The translations under genes were made by a program, and so were the position numbers. 64,000 bases of DNA, taken from the NCBI GenBank assembly GCA_021822495.1, contig JAKAQO010000001.1:124001-188000 (forward strand). The letters run 5' to 3'. This DNA comes from a bacterium. Lineage in GTDB: Bacteria > Elusimicrobiota > Elusimicrobia > UBA1565 > UBA9628. A model generated the notes under the pieces. That model did not search any database and was not told the origin of the DNA. It worked only from the letters and a program-made list of their open reading frames with translations. Shown piece by piece: positions 17,991 through 27,640 of the stretch (position 1 is the first letter of the stretch; every line of letters starts with the position of its first letter).

Positions 17991-19420
17991 TCATACTCCA
18001 CGAGGTAGTTAATTTTTGACGAGGAATTTGCCTTGACGGGGATTTCAAAGGCAATGGTTTGGGCGTCTTTTTTTTTCCATTTCTCGCTTGCGGAAACAAT
18101 TTTCCATTTCGACCAGCGGTACAAATGTTCGACGACTTGAACCGTCACAGCGGATTTTTTGCGATTGGAAAGCGTAATCTCAAAACCTTCCCGCGTATTT
18201 TTAGACCCGCGTTCAAAACTCATGCGCGTGCGGCGGCCGAGAACGTCAAAAGCCCTCCCCGCATGAATAACGAGCTTCTCATTTCTGGGAGTGGCGGGCA
18301 AAGAATCAGACCCTATCCATTCCAAGGCCCCATTTTTGTCTTTCTGGTACATCCGAATCTTTCCCGGGGGCAAGGGAAAACCCAGATGGGAATCTTTTGA
18401 ATTTTTGAGTTTAAAAACCACTTTCACTTCTCCCTGGCTTTCCGCCCCATAATCAGGGTTGACCCGGGTGTAGACGCTAAAGTCTCCCCCAAAATCGGAG
18501 GCGTCATAGAGATATTCTTTTTTTACGGGAATGCCCGAGGCTTCTCCCATTGAAATGCGAACGCTCCCTTCGCCTAAATTGACGAGACCCGGCAACGGAT
18601 AAAGATGGTATTCAAACAAATCTTGGCTTTTCTCGATGATCTGTTGAGCAGCCGCCGCCATCGCCCGAAATAATGGATGGGGGTTTCCCACAGCCGCCAA
18701 GGATTGATGGGGGTTTCCGGCGACTAAAAGAACGCGAGCCTTTTTGAAATCTACGCCGGACTGATTGTTTAAATTAGCCCAAATCCGAAGCTCCATTAAA
18801 TTTGAGGATGAATTAATCATCGCGGCATAACTTGCCTTCCACGTCAGATCGCCGGTTAAATAGCTGATCTTAAACGGGTAAGCGCCCGGTTTTTCCGCTT
18901 TTATTTTCCAAGAGATGGACGGCTTAAAACTCGCTTTCGACAGCGAGGGCGCGCTCAAGGCCGAAGACCGAGCGTCCTTGCCGCGCTTTTGAAAAGGCGT
19001 CAGCGGCAAGGGAAGAACCCATGTCCCTTTTGGATTTAAATAGACCTGGTTTTGAACCTTGAGCGCCGTGAGATGCTCCTCCGCTTCCAACAAAACGCCC
19101 TTAATCAACGCGGGAGTTTTCTCTTCCCTCAATTCAACTTCCTTGCCGACAAAATTTTTGAGAATCTGAGATTGGTCCGTCCAGCCGCCGAAAAAATCTT
19201 GTTCCAGGACCGACGCCTTATCTTTCGGATTGGCCGGAGAGATTAAGACGCTGGCGGGTTCAAAGCCCCACGGCACGGGCATCGGCGCGGTTTTGGAGAT
19301 TCCCGCTTTAAGCGGGAAAGTTATTTCTTCTTTAATCAACGCGCGCTGATCCTGGTAAATAGTGATTTCAACCGCCTGAGCGCGAACGCCTAAGAAAATA
19401 AACGGCAAGGCCCAGAGCAT
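17981..19420 (-). CDS. Exported DUF4139 domain protein
   Basis: A 479-residue protein with a signal peptide (MLWALPFIFLGVRAQAVEIT). The body has the repeated beta-strand character of DUF4139, including LTGDLTWKASYAAMINSSSN and LRIWANLNNQSGVDFKKARV, and ends with a typical YRWSKWKIVSAS / INYLVEYDWK strand pair. The family is found in envelope proteins of many bacteria and lacks an established reaction. It starts nine bases after the stop of another exported protein and overlaps the YgjP-like gene, so this is probably one transcript. Confidence 0.82.
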   Translation of the reverse strand: MLWALPFIFLGVRAQAVEITIYQDQRALIKEEITFPLKAGISKTAPMPVPWGFEPASVLISPANPKDKASVLEQDFFGGWTDQSQILKNFVGKEVELREEKTPALIKGVLLEAEEHLTALKVQNQVYLNPKGTWVLPLPLTPFQKRGKDARSSALSAPSLSKASFKPSISWKIKAEKPGAYPFKISYLTGDLTWKASYAAMINSSSNLMELRIWANLNNQSGVDFKKARVLLVAGNPHQSLAAVGNPHPLFRAMAAAAQQIIEKSQDLFEYHLYPLPGLVNLGEGSVRISMGEASGIPVKKEYLYDASDFGGDFSVYTRVNPDYGAESQGEVKVVFKLKNSKDSHLGFPLPPGKIRMYQKDKNGALEWIGSDSLPATPRNEKLVIHAGRAFDVLGRRTRMSFERGSKNTREGFEITLSNRKKSAVTVQVVEHLYRWSKWKIVSASEKWKKKDAQTIAFEIPVKANSSSKINYLVEYDWK

Positions 19421-19428
19421 GGGAAAAC

Positions 19429-20238
19429 TTAACGCAACGAAATTACGGAAATGGGAGTTGCCTTTATAAACTGCTGCCCAAAGTCCGTGTCGATCTGCAA
19501 ATACCCATTATGGGGGTCTTCGATGTCTTGAATGGTCGCATGAACAATGCCTGCATCGGCTAGAATCCCCGAAACCCCCAGGTCGCCGGGCCCATTGATG
19601 GTGTAGGTCACAATGCGGCTTAAAATAAAGGGGTATTGGGGATATTGAGGCTGCGTGAACTCAAAATGGTCAATATTATAGATGACGTAAATTTTATTAT
19701 TTCCAACCACCATCGCCTGAATTTGAAACTTTTGGCCATTTTTAGAAACTCCAGAATCAAGAGTAATTTCGCCAAAATCATACTTGGAGAAAAGCGCCGC
19801 GCACACGCCGCGAGATAAATAGAAGATATGCGGGGTGGTAAACCCGGGATCGGTCATGAAGGTCAAGGAATTATCCTTAGCCTTGACCGCCGTTTGAGCG
19901 ATTTTCTCAATAGTGGATAAGGGAATCATTCTCACTTGAGAAATATCTAAATTTAGAGATTGGCTGGAGAGCCACTCGGCAATGACAGAAGGCACAGGCT
20001 TAAGAGAACTCCACAACTTGGGGCTGATCAGCGGCTGGTCTTCTTCCCCGGCCGAATTTGTGTTTTGACTCACCCACACTGAATGGGGAACGGAAAGAGG
20101 GGCGCTAATCTCAAGCCGGGAGGGAGACACGCCGGATTCTAAAACAAGCGGGGCAATTTTCTCTAAAATCGCCTGGGAATTGACCACGTTCTGAGCCATC
20201 GCCGGAACTGACAGCAACATCAGTATTAAGTTGATCAT
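19429..20238 (-). CDS. Exported protein of unknown function
   Basis: From the ATG at 20238 the protein begins with a clear signal peptide, MINLILMLLSVPAMAQNVVN; an in-frame upstream start would bury it. The mature part of about 250 residues is soluble and beta-rich, with few charged repeats (VVGNNKIYVIYNIDHFEFTQ), and has no cysteine pair, lipobox or motif that I recognise. It is probably periplasmic. It lies just upstream of the DUF4139 gene and may be co-transcribed with it. Confidence 0.65.
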   Translation of the reverse strand: MINLILMLLSVPAMAQNVVNSQAILEKIAPLVLESGVSPSRLEISAPLSVPHSVWVSQNTNSAGEEDQPLISPKLWSSLKPVPSVIAEWLSSQSLNLDISQVRMIPLSTIEKIAQTAVKAKDNSLTFMTDPGFTTPHIFYLSRGVCAALFSKYDFGEITLDSGVSKNGQKFQIQAMVVGNNKIYVIYNIDHFEFTQPQYPQYPFILSRIVTYTINGPGDLGVSGILADAGIVHATIQDIEDPHNGYLQIDTDFGQQFIKATPISVISLR

Positions 20239-20319
20239 AAACGCATTATTACAAAGCTTAAGTTTATTGTCAAATAAAAAACGAGCGCTGGCCAGGGCCA
20301 AAAGGCCTAGAAGGTCCCA

Positions 20320-21534
20320 TCACCCGACGATTTCAAGCAAGGCAAAATGAAGATACTCAGTCTCCGGCATAGCCAAAAGAATCGGATGATCCTGGGCTTG
20401 GGTTCTTAGGCTCAAAAGTCGAACGGTTTTTTTAGCCATTCCCGCGGCCTTGCGTACAATGGAGACAAAAAGCTCGCGGCTGACATGATGGGAACAGGTA
20501 CTCGTCGCTAAAAGCCCGCCCGCGGGCAAAGCCTTCAAAGCGAGGCTGTTAAGTCTTACGTACAAACGTTCCGCCTTCGGAAGGTCTTTGCGGGACGGGA
20601 CCAAACTGGGAGGATCCAGCAAAATCATATCCGGTTTAAAGCCTAAGCGGTTTTCCGCCGCTAAGGCCAAGGCCTCCTCGGCATCTTTTTTCTCAAACCT
20701 CGCAATGGAAGAAACCCCGTTTAAGCCCGCATTTTGATTGGCCAGACGCGCAGCATCTTCCGAGCTGTCAAAACCCAGAACCGCTTGGGCCCCGAATTTA
20801 GCGGCGTTGATTCCAAAGGTTCCAGTATAAGAATAAAGATCAAGAACGGTTTTACCGGAGAAATGTGGTCTTAGAAAAACCCGGTTCTCCGATTGATCGA
20901 AATAAAAGCCAGTTTTTTGCCCGGAGGCAATCGGAGTCAAAAACTTAAGTCCAAAATCATCAACCTCAAGGAGCGGGGGAATGGTTCCGTAATGAATTTT
21001 TTCCTCACTCTTTAGGCCTTCAAGCGCGCGGCTCTTATGATCATTTTTAAGATAAATGCCGGAAGGCCGGGTTAACTTTAAAAGCGCCTCCGTAATTTGA
21101 GGTAGATGTTTTTCCATTCCCGCTGACAGAATCTGAAGAACCAAGACCGAATCATAGCGATCAATTACGAGTCCCGGAAGCCCGTCTGATTCCCCAAAAC
21201 AAAGCCGGTAAAACGGCGCGCGCCCGGGATAAGTTCTCTCCCGATAACCAAGAGCCGCGGACAAGCGCTGGTGAAAAAAATCAAAACCCGCTGCATCCAA
21301 GCGTTCCTTGGAGAGAATGCGAACGGCAATCAAACTATGAGGATTATAAAACCCCGCTCCCAAAAACTCGCCGGAAGCTGAAAAAACTTCTCCCAAATCC
21401 CCGCTCTCAAACTTTCCACTGACTTCCGCGATTTCATTGGAAAAAACCCAGGAATGTCCGGACAAGATTCGTCTCTCCTCATTTCTTTTAAGACTGATCT
21501 TAAGTTTCGTCTCGCTTGATGATTCTATCGGCAT
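20320..21534 (-). CDS. rlmI: RlmI-like 23S rRNA (cytosine-C5) methyltransferase
   Basis: It has an N-terminal PUA domain (ERRILSGHSWVFSNEIAEVS) and an EEHEE region, then a SAM-binding domain with DLYSYTGTFGINAAKFGAQA, the motif IV ILLDPPSLVPS, and the cysteine motif TSTCSHHVSRE, all typical of the RlmI/YccW family that methylates C1962 of 23S rRNA. I start at the ATG at 21534, which gives 404 residues; the longer open frame would add 44 residues translated from the neighbouring gene. It overlaps the SAM hydrolase gene by ten bases. Confidence 0.9.
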   Translation of the reverse strand: MPIESSSETKLKISLKRNEERRILSGHSWVFSNEIAEVSGKFESGDLGEVFSASGEFLGAGFYNPHSLIAVRILSKERLDAAGFDFFHQRLSAALGYRERTYPGRAPFYRLCFGESDGLPGLVIDRYDSVLVLQILSAGMEKHLPQITEALLKLTRPSGIYLKNDHKSRALEGLKSEEKIHYGTIPPLLEVDDFGLKFLTPIASGQKTGFYFDQSENRVFLRPHFSGKTVLDLYSYTGTFGINAAKFGAQAVLGFDSSEDAARLANQNAGLNGVSSIARFEKKDAEEALALAAENRLGFKPDMILLDPPSLVPSRKDLPKAERLYVRLNSLALKALPAGGLLATSTCSHHVSRELFVSIVRKAAGMAKKTVRLLSLRTQAQDHPILLAMPETEYLHFALLEIVG

Positions 21535-22316
21535 ACTATTTTTTCTCCAATTTTGACTTCGGATTTTTCGGCGAAACTCCCGTTGCAAACGGCTAATTCT
21601 AAAAGCCCAAAAGAGCTGGTTAAGGCCAGGGGACGATTTTCCTGAACCTCCGAGTAACAATTCCAAAGCGGACCCAGACTTTTTCCTCTAAAAAAAATTT
21701 CGGGACGGCGCTTAAAATTGCGTTTTTCTAAATCCCCTTGAGTGATATTACTGACGCAGTTTCCAAACCGGTCCACAAAGATAATCTCGCCCTCCACGCG
21801 GTCCCGCCTCCAAAAAGGACTGGGCCATGGGACATGAGCTCGCTTCTCAGTCCTTGGCCCGAGAAGCTTTGGGGAACTTCCATTAAATAACTTCGCCGCG
21901 ACGGGAGCAAAAATATCCCGGCCATGAAAGGTCGAAGAAACCTCCCTTCTCATCCAGGCGCGATTAGATACAATCCGGCATTCAACTAGGGGCTCTTGAA
22001 TCCAACTTAAGAGGCCGTTGTCGGGAGCCAAAAACTGATGATTTTTAGTTTTGGCCCACAGGATATTTCTTTTTGATCCAACGCCCGGGTCGACAACGCA
22101 GACAAAAAGAGAATTTTTTGGAAAATACGCGGCCGAGAAACGCAAGAAAAAAGCCGCTTGCCACACGTTTTGAGGCGGGATTTCATGCGACAAGTCAATC
22201 AAGCGCGCCTTGGGGGCTTGAGAAAAAATGACCGCTTTCATAATGCCGACATAAGGGTCAGAGGTTCCAAAATCAGTCAATAGAACAATCGGCCCAGGAG
22301 AAGTCGCGACCATCAC
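21525..22316 (-). CDS. SAM hydrolase/SAM hydroxide adenosyltransferase (DUF62)
   Basis: Hydrolyses S-adenosylmethionine to adenosine and methionine in characterised relatives (the fluorinase/chlorinase superfamily). Motifs present: IVLLTDFGTSDPYVGIMKAV with the substrate aspartate, DLSHEIPPQNVWQAAFFL, VCVVDPGVGSKRN and the C-terminal VDRFGNCVSNI. The 263-residue length is normal. Its ATG overlaps the purB stop (ATGA), and it sits directly upstream of a SAM-using methyltransferase. A link to purine salvage through adenosine is plausible but only inferred. Confidence 0.92.
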   Translation of the reverse strand: MMVATSPGPIVLLTDFGTSDPYVGIMKAVIFSQAPKARLIDLSHEIPPQNVWQAAFFLRFSAAYFPKNSLFVCVVDPGVGSKRNILWAKTKNHQFLAPDNGLLSWIQEPLVECRIVSNRAWMRREVSSTFHGRDIFAPVAAKLFNGSSPKLLGPRTEKRAHVPWPSPFWRRDRVEGEIIFVDRFGNCVSNITQGDLEKRNFKRRPEIFFRGKSLGPLWNCYSEVQENRPLALTSSFGLLELAVCNGSFAEKSEVKIGEKIVCR

Positions 22317-23623
22317 TCAATTCCCGCGCGCGCTAAAAGACTCTCAACCGAACCTTGATAGCTGGAAAGATCAAAACAGCGGTCCAAATCTTTTTTAGAA
22401 AGCCTCTTATTCACGGCAGGGTCCGAGGCGAGAACCGAGCGAAACGGCTCTTTCGTTTGCCAACACTTCATCGCGTTTTTCTGGACCACCTCGTAGGCCC
22501 TGAGGCGTTCCATCCCGGAATCAATCAAGGCTAAAAGGACGCGCTGGGAAAACATGAGGCCGTAAGAGCGGTCCATATTTTCTTTCATTCTCTCGGAATA
22601 GACCAAAAGCCCGGCCAAAACGCCTTTAAAGCGCGTAAGCATAAAATCAAGGAGAAGACAGGCATCCGGCAAAATCACGCGCTCAACGGAAGAATGGCTG
22701 ATGTCTCTCTCGTGCCACAAGGCGATGTCTTCCACCGCCGCCTGTCCATAGGAGCGAATCAGCCTGGACAAACCAACCAGGTTCTCGCAGAGGACCGGGT
22801 TCCTTTTATGAGGCATGGCGGACGAACCCTTTTGTCCGGCGGCAAACGGCTCTTCAAGCTCCAAAACCTCGGTCTTTTGCAAATGGCGAATTTCGGTCGC
22901 CCAACGCTCGATTCCGGCCGCAATCAAGACTAAGGCCTGGATAAATTCCGCATGGCGATCCCGGGGAATGACTTGCGTTGAAACCGGTTCCGGGCTCAGC
23001 CCCAATCGGAAGCACGCCTCTTTTTCTAGGGTTTCAGTAATTTGAGAGAAATTTCCCACCGCGCCGGAAAGCTTGCCATAAGAAATGCCTTCCCTAACGC
23101 GCAAAAGCCTTTCTTTCCCGCGCAAGGCCTCCGCGTGCCAAGAGGCGAATTTAAGTCCCAAGGTCATGGGTTCCGCGTGCACCCCATGGGTACGGCCCGC
23201 CATCCAGACTCCGGCATATTTTTTCGCCGAATTTTTAAGTTCCGCCAAAACGGAATCCATGTCTTTTAAAAGCAAATCCGCCGATTCTCTCATTTGAAGG
23301 GCCAAGGCCGTGTCTAAAACATCGGAAGAGGTGAGCCCGTAATGAAGATAGCGCAAAAGATTCGGGGCCTTGCCGTTAAGTTCGGAAGCGATCGCGGAAA
23401 TAAGAGCTACGACGTCGTGATTGGTTTTGGCTTCGATTTCTTTTGTTTTCTGAAGAAGTCTGGCGCTTTTAAGAGAGGATAAGACTGCGATTTCGGACTT
23501 ATCAAGGCCTTTTTCCCTGGCTAAGGCGAGGACAAATTCTTTCTCGACCTCAATCATGGCCTTAATCCTGTTTTCCTCGCTCCAAATAAGGCTCATCTCG
23601 GGACGGCTATAGCGTTCAATCAT
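22313..23623 (-). CDS. purB: Adenylosuccinate lyase
   Basis: Catalyses two steps in purine synthesis (SAICAR to AICAR and adenylosuccinate to AMP). It has the fumarase/lyase superfamily signature GSSAMPHKRNPVLCENL, the N-terminal MIERYSRPEMSLIWSEENRI, and the TSSDVLDTALALQ and RTHGVHAEPMTLG active-site stretches. It is 436 residues, normal for the bacterial short form. A GGGAG ribosome-binding site is present. It is followed without a gap by the SAM hydrolase and RlmI-like genes and preceded by an AsmA-like gene. Confidence 0.97.
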   Translation of the reverse strand: MIERYSRPEMSLIWSEENRIKAMIEVEKEFVLALAREKGLDKSEIAVLSSLKSARLLQKTKEIEAKTNHDVVALISAIASELNGKAPNLLRYLHYGLTSSDVLDTALALQMRESADLLLKDMDSVLAELKNSAKKYAGVWMAGRTHGVHAEPMTLGLKFASWHAEALRGKERLLRVREGISYGKLSGAVGNFSQITETLEKEACFRLGLSPEPVSTQVIPRDRHAEFIQALVLIAAGIERWATEIRHLQKTEVLELEEPFAAGQKGSSAMPHKRNPVLCENLVGLSRLIRSYGQAAVEDIALWHERDISHSSVERVILPDACLLLDFMLTRFKGVLAGLLVYSERMKENMDRSYGLMFSQRVLLALIDSGMERLRAYEVVQKNAMKCWQTKEPFRSVLASDPAVNKRLSKKDLDRCFDLSSYQGSVESLLARAGIE

Positions 23624-23640
23624 AATTTCTCCCTGTCTGA

Positions 23641-25917
23641 TTAAAATTTGAGTCTTCTCAAGGACCTGAAGCGAATCCGCTCTTCCCGGCGACCGCGCTT
23701 AACATCTCCTGAAATCTCCCCGGCCTTGATCTTGCTCAACCTGGGTTCGACGTCTGGATGGTTGAGATCCCCGGTCACGCGAAAACCAATAGCCGGACGT
23801 CCCAATTCATCCACCCACCATTCCGGCAACGGCGCCCCGTAGTGAGTGAGACGAGTCAAAACGCTCATGTCGATTTTTTCCTTGGCAAAATCCGCTTTTC
23901 CTTCCGCGTAAGCGACCAGCTCCGGGCCGTTCACGTAAGAAAACCGGGTCGTGATGACTCCGTTTCTAATTCCGTATTCCCCTTGGATTTCATTAAAGTC
24001 GAGAGTCTTAGGATAGGCTTGCGCCGCGCTCAGGACCGAGAAACTATTCATCTTGTGCATATAAACGTAGGGCAAAAAAATAATTTTAAGCAATTTGTGG
24101 GATTTCTGGAGGGTTTCGATGTCCTTGACCTCCCCTTTTCCCAGAGTAATTGCCGCCTCCCCGCTCAAATGATTGAGGCGCGGAGTGACTCCCTTAAGCT
24201 TCCAAAGCAAATTGACGTTTTTAACGAAGAAATCATCTTGAACAATTTCCCCAATATGAATGCCTCCCATGGTATTGGGAAACTGTCGCGGAATATAACT
24301 CTTGAATTTTCTGACCCAGCGCTTTTGCCAAGGTTCGTTCAATTGAGAATCTTTCCGAGGATGAGCGCGCGCCGCTTTGGAATCTAGATTTTGCATTTGT
24401 CTCAGGAAATCTTCCACTTCCTCGTAATTAATTCTATTAATTGAACCCGCAATCGCGACTATCCGCGGCTTTGGCAATGGGAAAATATGCCCCTTCGCCC
24501 TAAAAATAGAACCATGCCATTTAAAATAGAGAGAGCGGATGAACAAATCGCGCTTCTTGTTCAGAAAAAAATCGCCGCTAAGCCTTGAAAACGTGTTCGA
24601 CGCGGTTCGCACCTCGGCTCCCTTCGCGTTAAAAGACATTTTGGCAAAATCGTTTTCGGAAGAAAAATCAAGATGGCCGGCCTTTTCCCTGGCTCCAAAA
24701 ATACGAGCGCTGAACTGCTCCGCGGAAAAAGTCGAGTTTTCGATCTTCATCTTCGCCAAATCTCCGGCTATTCGCGCAGACGCATTAGCCGTCCCATGTA
24801 ATTGATAGACCTTGACCGGCGGGAAAATAGACGCCGCAGCGTCTAGCGGAAAGCCGTTGACTTTGACCGCCAAAATCGCCCGGGGCGGAAAACCCGGGGA
24901 AAGAAAAACATTTCCCTCCGCCTCCGCGTTCAAGGCTCCGGAAACAATCGCGAAATGGCGGACATGAATGACCGAGCTTGAAAAGTCGGCGTCAAAATCG
25001 CAAACGCTCGAGGCAAGGCGAACATTCCATTGACGACCAAAAATATTTTTCCAGTCGCTCGGCCTTAAAACCGGGAGTTGGATCGAAGCGTCAAGATTTG
25101 GTTCTTTAAATCCAACTAACCGAAAAGACCCGGAAACGGAGTAGCTGGAACACTGAAGGGTAAACTTTTCGGCTCTTAAGAAGGCCCGATCCATATTAAA
25201 TGAATCAAAATCGGCGACCCCCTGAAAACTTAAGGAAGCCTTAAGAGAGCGCCCACGGATAAAGCCATCCACGTCTCCGCTTAAATGGAGAAACGTCGGA
25301 TGAGAGAAGTCAAGAGGCTTGACGTCTCCTTCCACCACGTGAACGTTGAGAGTCGTAGTCGACTGGGCATCTTCGATTTGAATATGACCATCTTCAATGG
25401 ATAGGCCCGAGGGAGAGACAACCACGGAAAGGGGAATTTTTCCAAAAATATTGATTTCTTGTTTGCGCGATTGGGCGGAGGAAAGAATAGAGACGATATT
25501 CCAGGGACCGGAGGCGCCTCGCCGAAGATTTAAGCGAAGACCCCTTAAATGAATCGCTCCGACTCCCACCTGTTTTTTCAACAAGTGCGTTAAATCAATA
25601 TCTAAAACGGCGCTCTGGGCTTTTAATAGGATTCCAGGGTCTTGCGCCGTCCCCCCAATTGAAATATCCCCTATTTTAAGCCCGTTAAAAGTCGCCCAAA
25701 TGGAACCGATGGAGACCGGGCGATTAAGTTTTTCTTGAAGCGCTTCCGTTAAAATCTCGCGAGTCCGAACTCCGTTCATTAAATGCGGTAAATAAAAGAA
25801 AAAACCCAGCAAAACGGAGACAAAAATTAATATTCCTAAAGCGAAACCTTCCAACAAGAGTTTGACGACTCTTAAGGCAAAATGAGATTTTTTTCTACTA
25901 TTTGGATGCGCAGACAT
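23641..25917 (-). CDS. AsmA-like envelope protein
   Basis: About 758 residues. One N-terminal membrane segment at about residues 17-40 (LLEGFALGILIFVSVLLGFF) is followed by a long region of beta-strands with the AsmA/DUF748 style (SVLDIDLTHLLKKQVGVGAI, LHLSGDVDGF, AEGKADFAKEKIDMSVL). Such proteins span the periplasm and are linked to lipid transport and outer-membrane homeostasis. I use the ATG at 25917, which follows a GAGGA sequence; a start seven codons earlier exists. It is upstream of purB by 17 nt and divergent from the phospholipase-D gene. Confidence 0.8.
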   Translation of the reverse strand: MSAHPNSRKKSHFALRVVKLLLEGFALGILIFVSVLLGFFFYLPHLMNGVRTREILTEALQEKLNRPVSIGSIWATFNGLKIGDISIGGTAQDPGILLKAQSAVLDIDLTHLLKKQVGVGAIHLRGLRLNLRRGASGPWNIVSILSSAQSRKQEINIFGKIPLSVVVSPSGLSIEDGHIQIEDAQSTTTLNVHVVEGDVKPLDFSHPTFLHLSGDVDGFIRGRSLKASLSFQGVADFDSFNMDRAFLRAEKFTLQCSSYSVSGSFRLVGFKEPNLDASIQLPVLRPSDWKNIFGRQWNVRLASSVCDFDADFSSSVIHVRHFAIVSGALNAEAEGNVFLSPGFPPRAILAVKVNGFPLDAAASIFPPVKVYQLHGTANASARIAGDLAKMKIENSTFSAEQFSARIFGAREKAGHLDFSSENDFAKMSFNAKGAEVRTASNTFSRLSGDFFLNKKRDLFIRSLYFKWHGSIFRAKGHIFPLPKPRIVAIAGSINRINYEEVEDFLRQMQNLDSKAARAHPRKDSQLNEPWQKRWVRKFKSYIPRQFPNTMGGIHIGEIVQDDFFVKNVNLLWKLKGVTPRLNHLSGEAAITLGKGEVKDIETLQKSHKLLKIIFLPYVYMHKMNSFSVLSAAQAYPKTLDFNEIQGEYGIRNGVITTRFSYVNGPELVAYAEGKADFAKEKIDMSVLTRLTHYGAPLPEWWVDELGRPAIGFRVTGDLNHPDVEPRLSKIKAGEISGDVKRGRREERIRFRSLRRLKF

Positions 25918-25997
25918 GGGACAATTTTCCTCATTCATTGTAACAGTTTTGCCCGAAGCAGTTCCGAACTCTCAAGAAGCATTTGTTATACTGACAG

Positions 25998-27158
25998 GTG
26001 TCGCTTAAAGAAATCAGAGAACGCTGGAAAAAAGGCAAAAGCCTTTATCGCCACCTTGACCGTTATTACGAAGGCAATTACCTCACTCTTCTCACCCGCG
26101 GAAAAGACGTCTATGATGAAATGTGGCGCTCCATTGAAGAAGCCAGGGAGTCCATCCATTTAGAGACTTATCGCCTGCGCGCCGATAAAACCGGGCGGGA
26201 ATTCGCCCAAAGGCTTCAAGCTCAAGCGCGAGCGGGCCTTCAAGTCCGGGTGATTTACGACGCGATCGGGTCTTTCGATCTTGACCCAGTCTTTGTCAAT
26301 CGCCTGAGAAACGCGGGAGTTCAGGTCTTGGAATATCATCCCCTCGCTCCCTGGCGGCCCCGCTGGGGCATCAACCGGCGGGATCACAGAAAAATCCTGG
26401 CTATTGACGGAAAAATCGCCTTCACCGGAGGCGTCAATATTTCCGACGATCACGCGCCTGTCGAGGAAGGCGGCAGCGATTGGCATGATGTTCACGTGAA
26501 AGTCGAAGGCCCCGCCGCCGCCGAAATCGACCGTTTATTTAGAATCGTTTGGAGTAAGGAAACCAAACGTCCTCTTTCCTTTCCTCAAACTTTCGATATT
26601 AAGCCGGGCGCTTCCAAAGTATGGGTCGCGGCCAATCAAGAATTTCTCCACCGAATGCGCATTCGTTCGGCTTACTTGAGATCAATTCGCGCGGCCAAGC
26701 ATGAGGTAATCATCGCCAACGCCTATTTCGTACCAGATTTTCGCATCACCCACGCCTTGGCTGCGGCAACGCATCGGAAAGTCGCGGTTAAAATCATCGT
26801 TCAAGGCGCCTCGGACCTTCCCTGGGTTCAAAAGGCTGGGCGCTATCATTTCGACTATCTTTTAAGACATGGCGTCCAAATTTATGAATGGCCGGGGCCC
26901 ATTCTCCACGCAAAAGTCGCGGTCGCCGATAGAACCTGGAGCTCCATCGGCTCCTACAACCTCGATCACCGAAGCTTGCTGTCCAATCTGGAATTAAACC
27001 TCAATATCCTAGATGAGGAATTTTCCGGAAAATTGGCCGCAGCGCTGGAAAGCGATATCGCCCGCTCCCGTGAAATAACTCTTAATTTTTGGCGAAAGAG
27101 ACCTCTCTCTGATAAAATAGTTGAAAGATTTTGGTATTCGTTTCGTTCCTTTTTTTAA
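25998..27158 (+). CDS. Phospholipase D-like protein/cardiolipin synthase B type
   Basis: Two HKD motifs are intact: RRDHRKILAIDGKIAFTGGV and LHAKVAVADRTWSSIGSYNL (H-x-K-x4-D), the pattern of ClsB-type cardiolipin synthases, which join phosphatidyl groups. The 386-residue length fits, and there are no membrane segments, unlike ClsA. It starts with GTG at 25998. The last bases overlap the sixA start (TAATG). Nuclease-type PLDs are a less likely alternative. Confidence 0.86.
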   Translation: MSLKEIRERWKKGKSLYRHLDRYYEGNYLTLLTRGKDVYDEMWRSIEEARESIHLETYRLRADKTGREFAQRLQAQARAGLQVRVIYDAIGSFDLDPVFVNRLRNAGVQVLEYHPLAPWRPRWGINRRDHRKILAIDGKIAFTGGVNISDDHAPVEEGGSDWHDVHVKVEGPAAAEIDRLFRIVWSKETKRPLSFPQTFDIKPGASKVWVAANQEFLHRMRIRSAYLRSIRAAKHEVIIANAYFVPDFRITHALAAATHRKVAVKIIVQGASDLPWVQKAGRYHFDYLLRHGVQIYEWPGPILHAKVAVADRTWSSIGSYNLDHRSLLSNLELNLNILDEEFSGKLAAALESDIARSREITLNFWRKRPLSDKIVERFWYSFRSFF

Positions 27159-27640
27159 TGAAACTTTACATCGTTCGACATGGTCATTCGCCTTCCGCTA
27201 AGGAAGCGGGAGTCGCTTCTGATTTTGATCGTCCCTTATCAGAAGAAGGAAAAGTAGCGGCTTTTAAAGCGGGCCTGACAATCAAGGACGCGGGAAAAAT
27301 TCCTGAAATCATCTTTCATAGTCCTTTGAAACGCGCCCATGAAACGGCGCTTCAGATTCACTCTGCGCTCAGTTGTCCCGAAGGCGTTAAATCTTTCGAG
27401 CCGCTTGCGAACATCTTGACCGCGCCGGAATTATTCAATGAAGTTAAGCCTTGGGCTAAGCGCTACGAAGCCTTGGTTTTAGTCGGACATCAGCCACAGC
27501 TGGGAGATATGATTTACTTTCTCTGCGGTAAAAACATAGGGCTTCAGCCCGCTCAAGTTGTGGCGATAGAACTCAATTCCATCCAAAATTTAGAAGCTTC
27601 TTTTCTTTGGTCGTCTGATTTCCTTGGACACAGGTTTTAG
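27158..27640 (+). CDS. sixA: Phosphohistidine phosphatase SixA-like
   Basis: A short histidine phosphatase: MKLYIVRHGHSPSAKEAG carries the catalytic RHG, RPLSEEGK and SPLKRAHETA are typical, and ALVLVGHQPQLGDMI contains the second catalytic histidine. It is 160 residues, like E. coli SixA, which dephosphorylates histidine phosphotransfer domains. The ATG at 27158 overlaps the upstream PLD stop. The end overlaps the stop of convergent rsmD by four bases. Confidence 0.88.
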   Translation: MKLYIVRHGHSPSAKEAGVASDFDRPLSEEGKVAAFKAGLTIKDAGKIPEIIFHSPLKRAHETALQIHSALSCPEGVKSFEPLANILTAPELFNEVKPWAKRYEALVLVGHQPQLGDMIYFLCGKNIGLQPAQVVAIELNSIQNLEASFLWSSDFLGHRF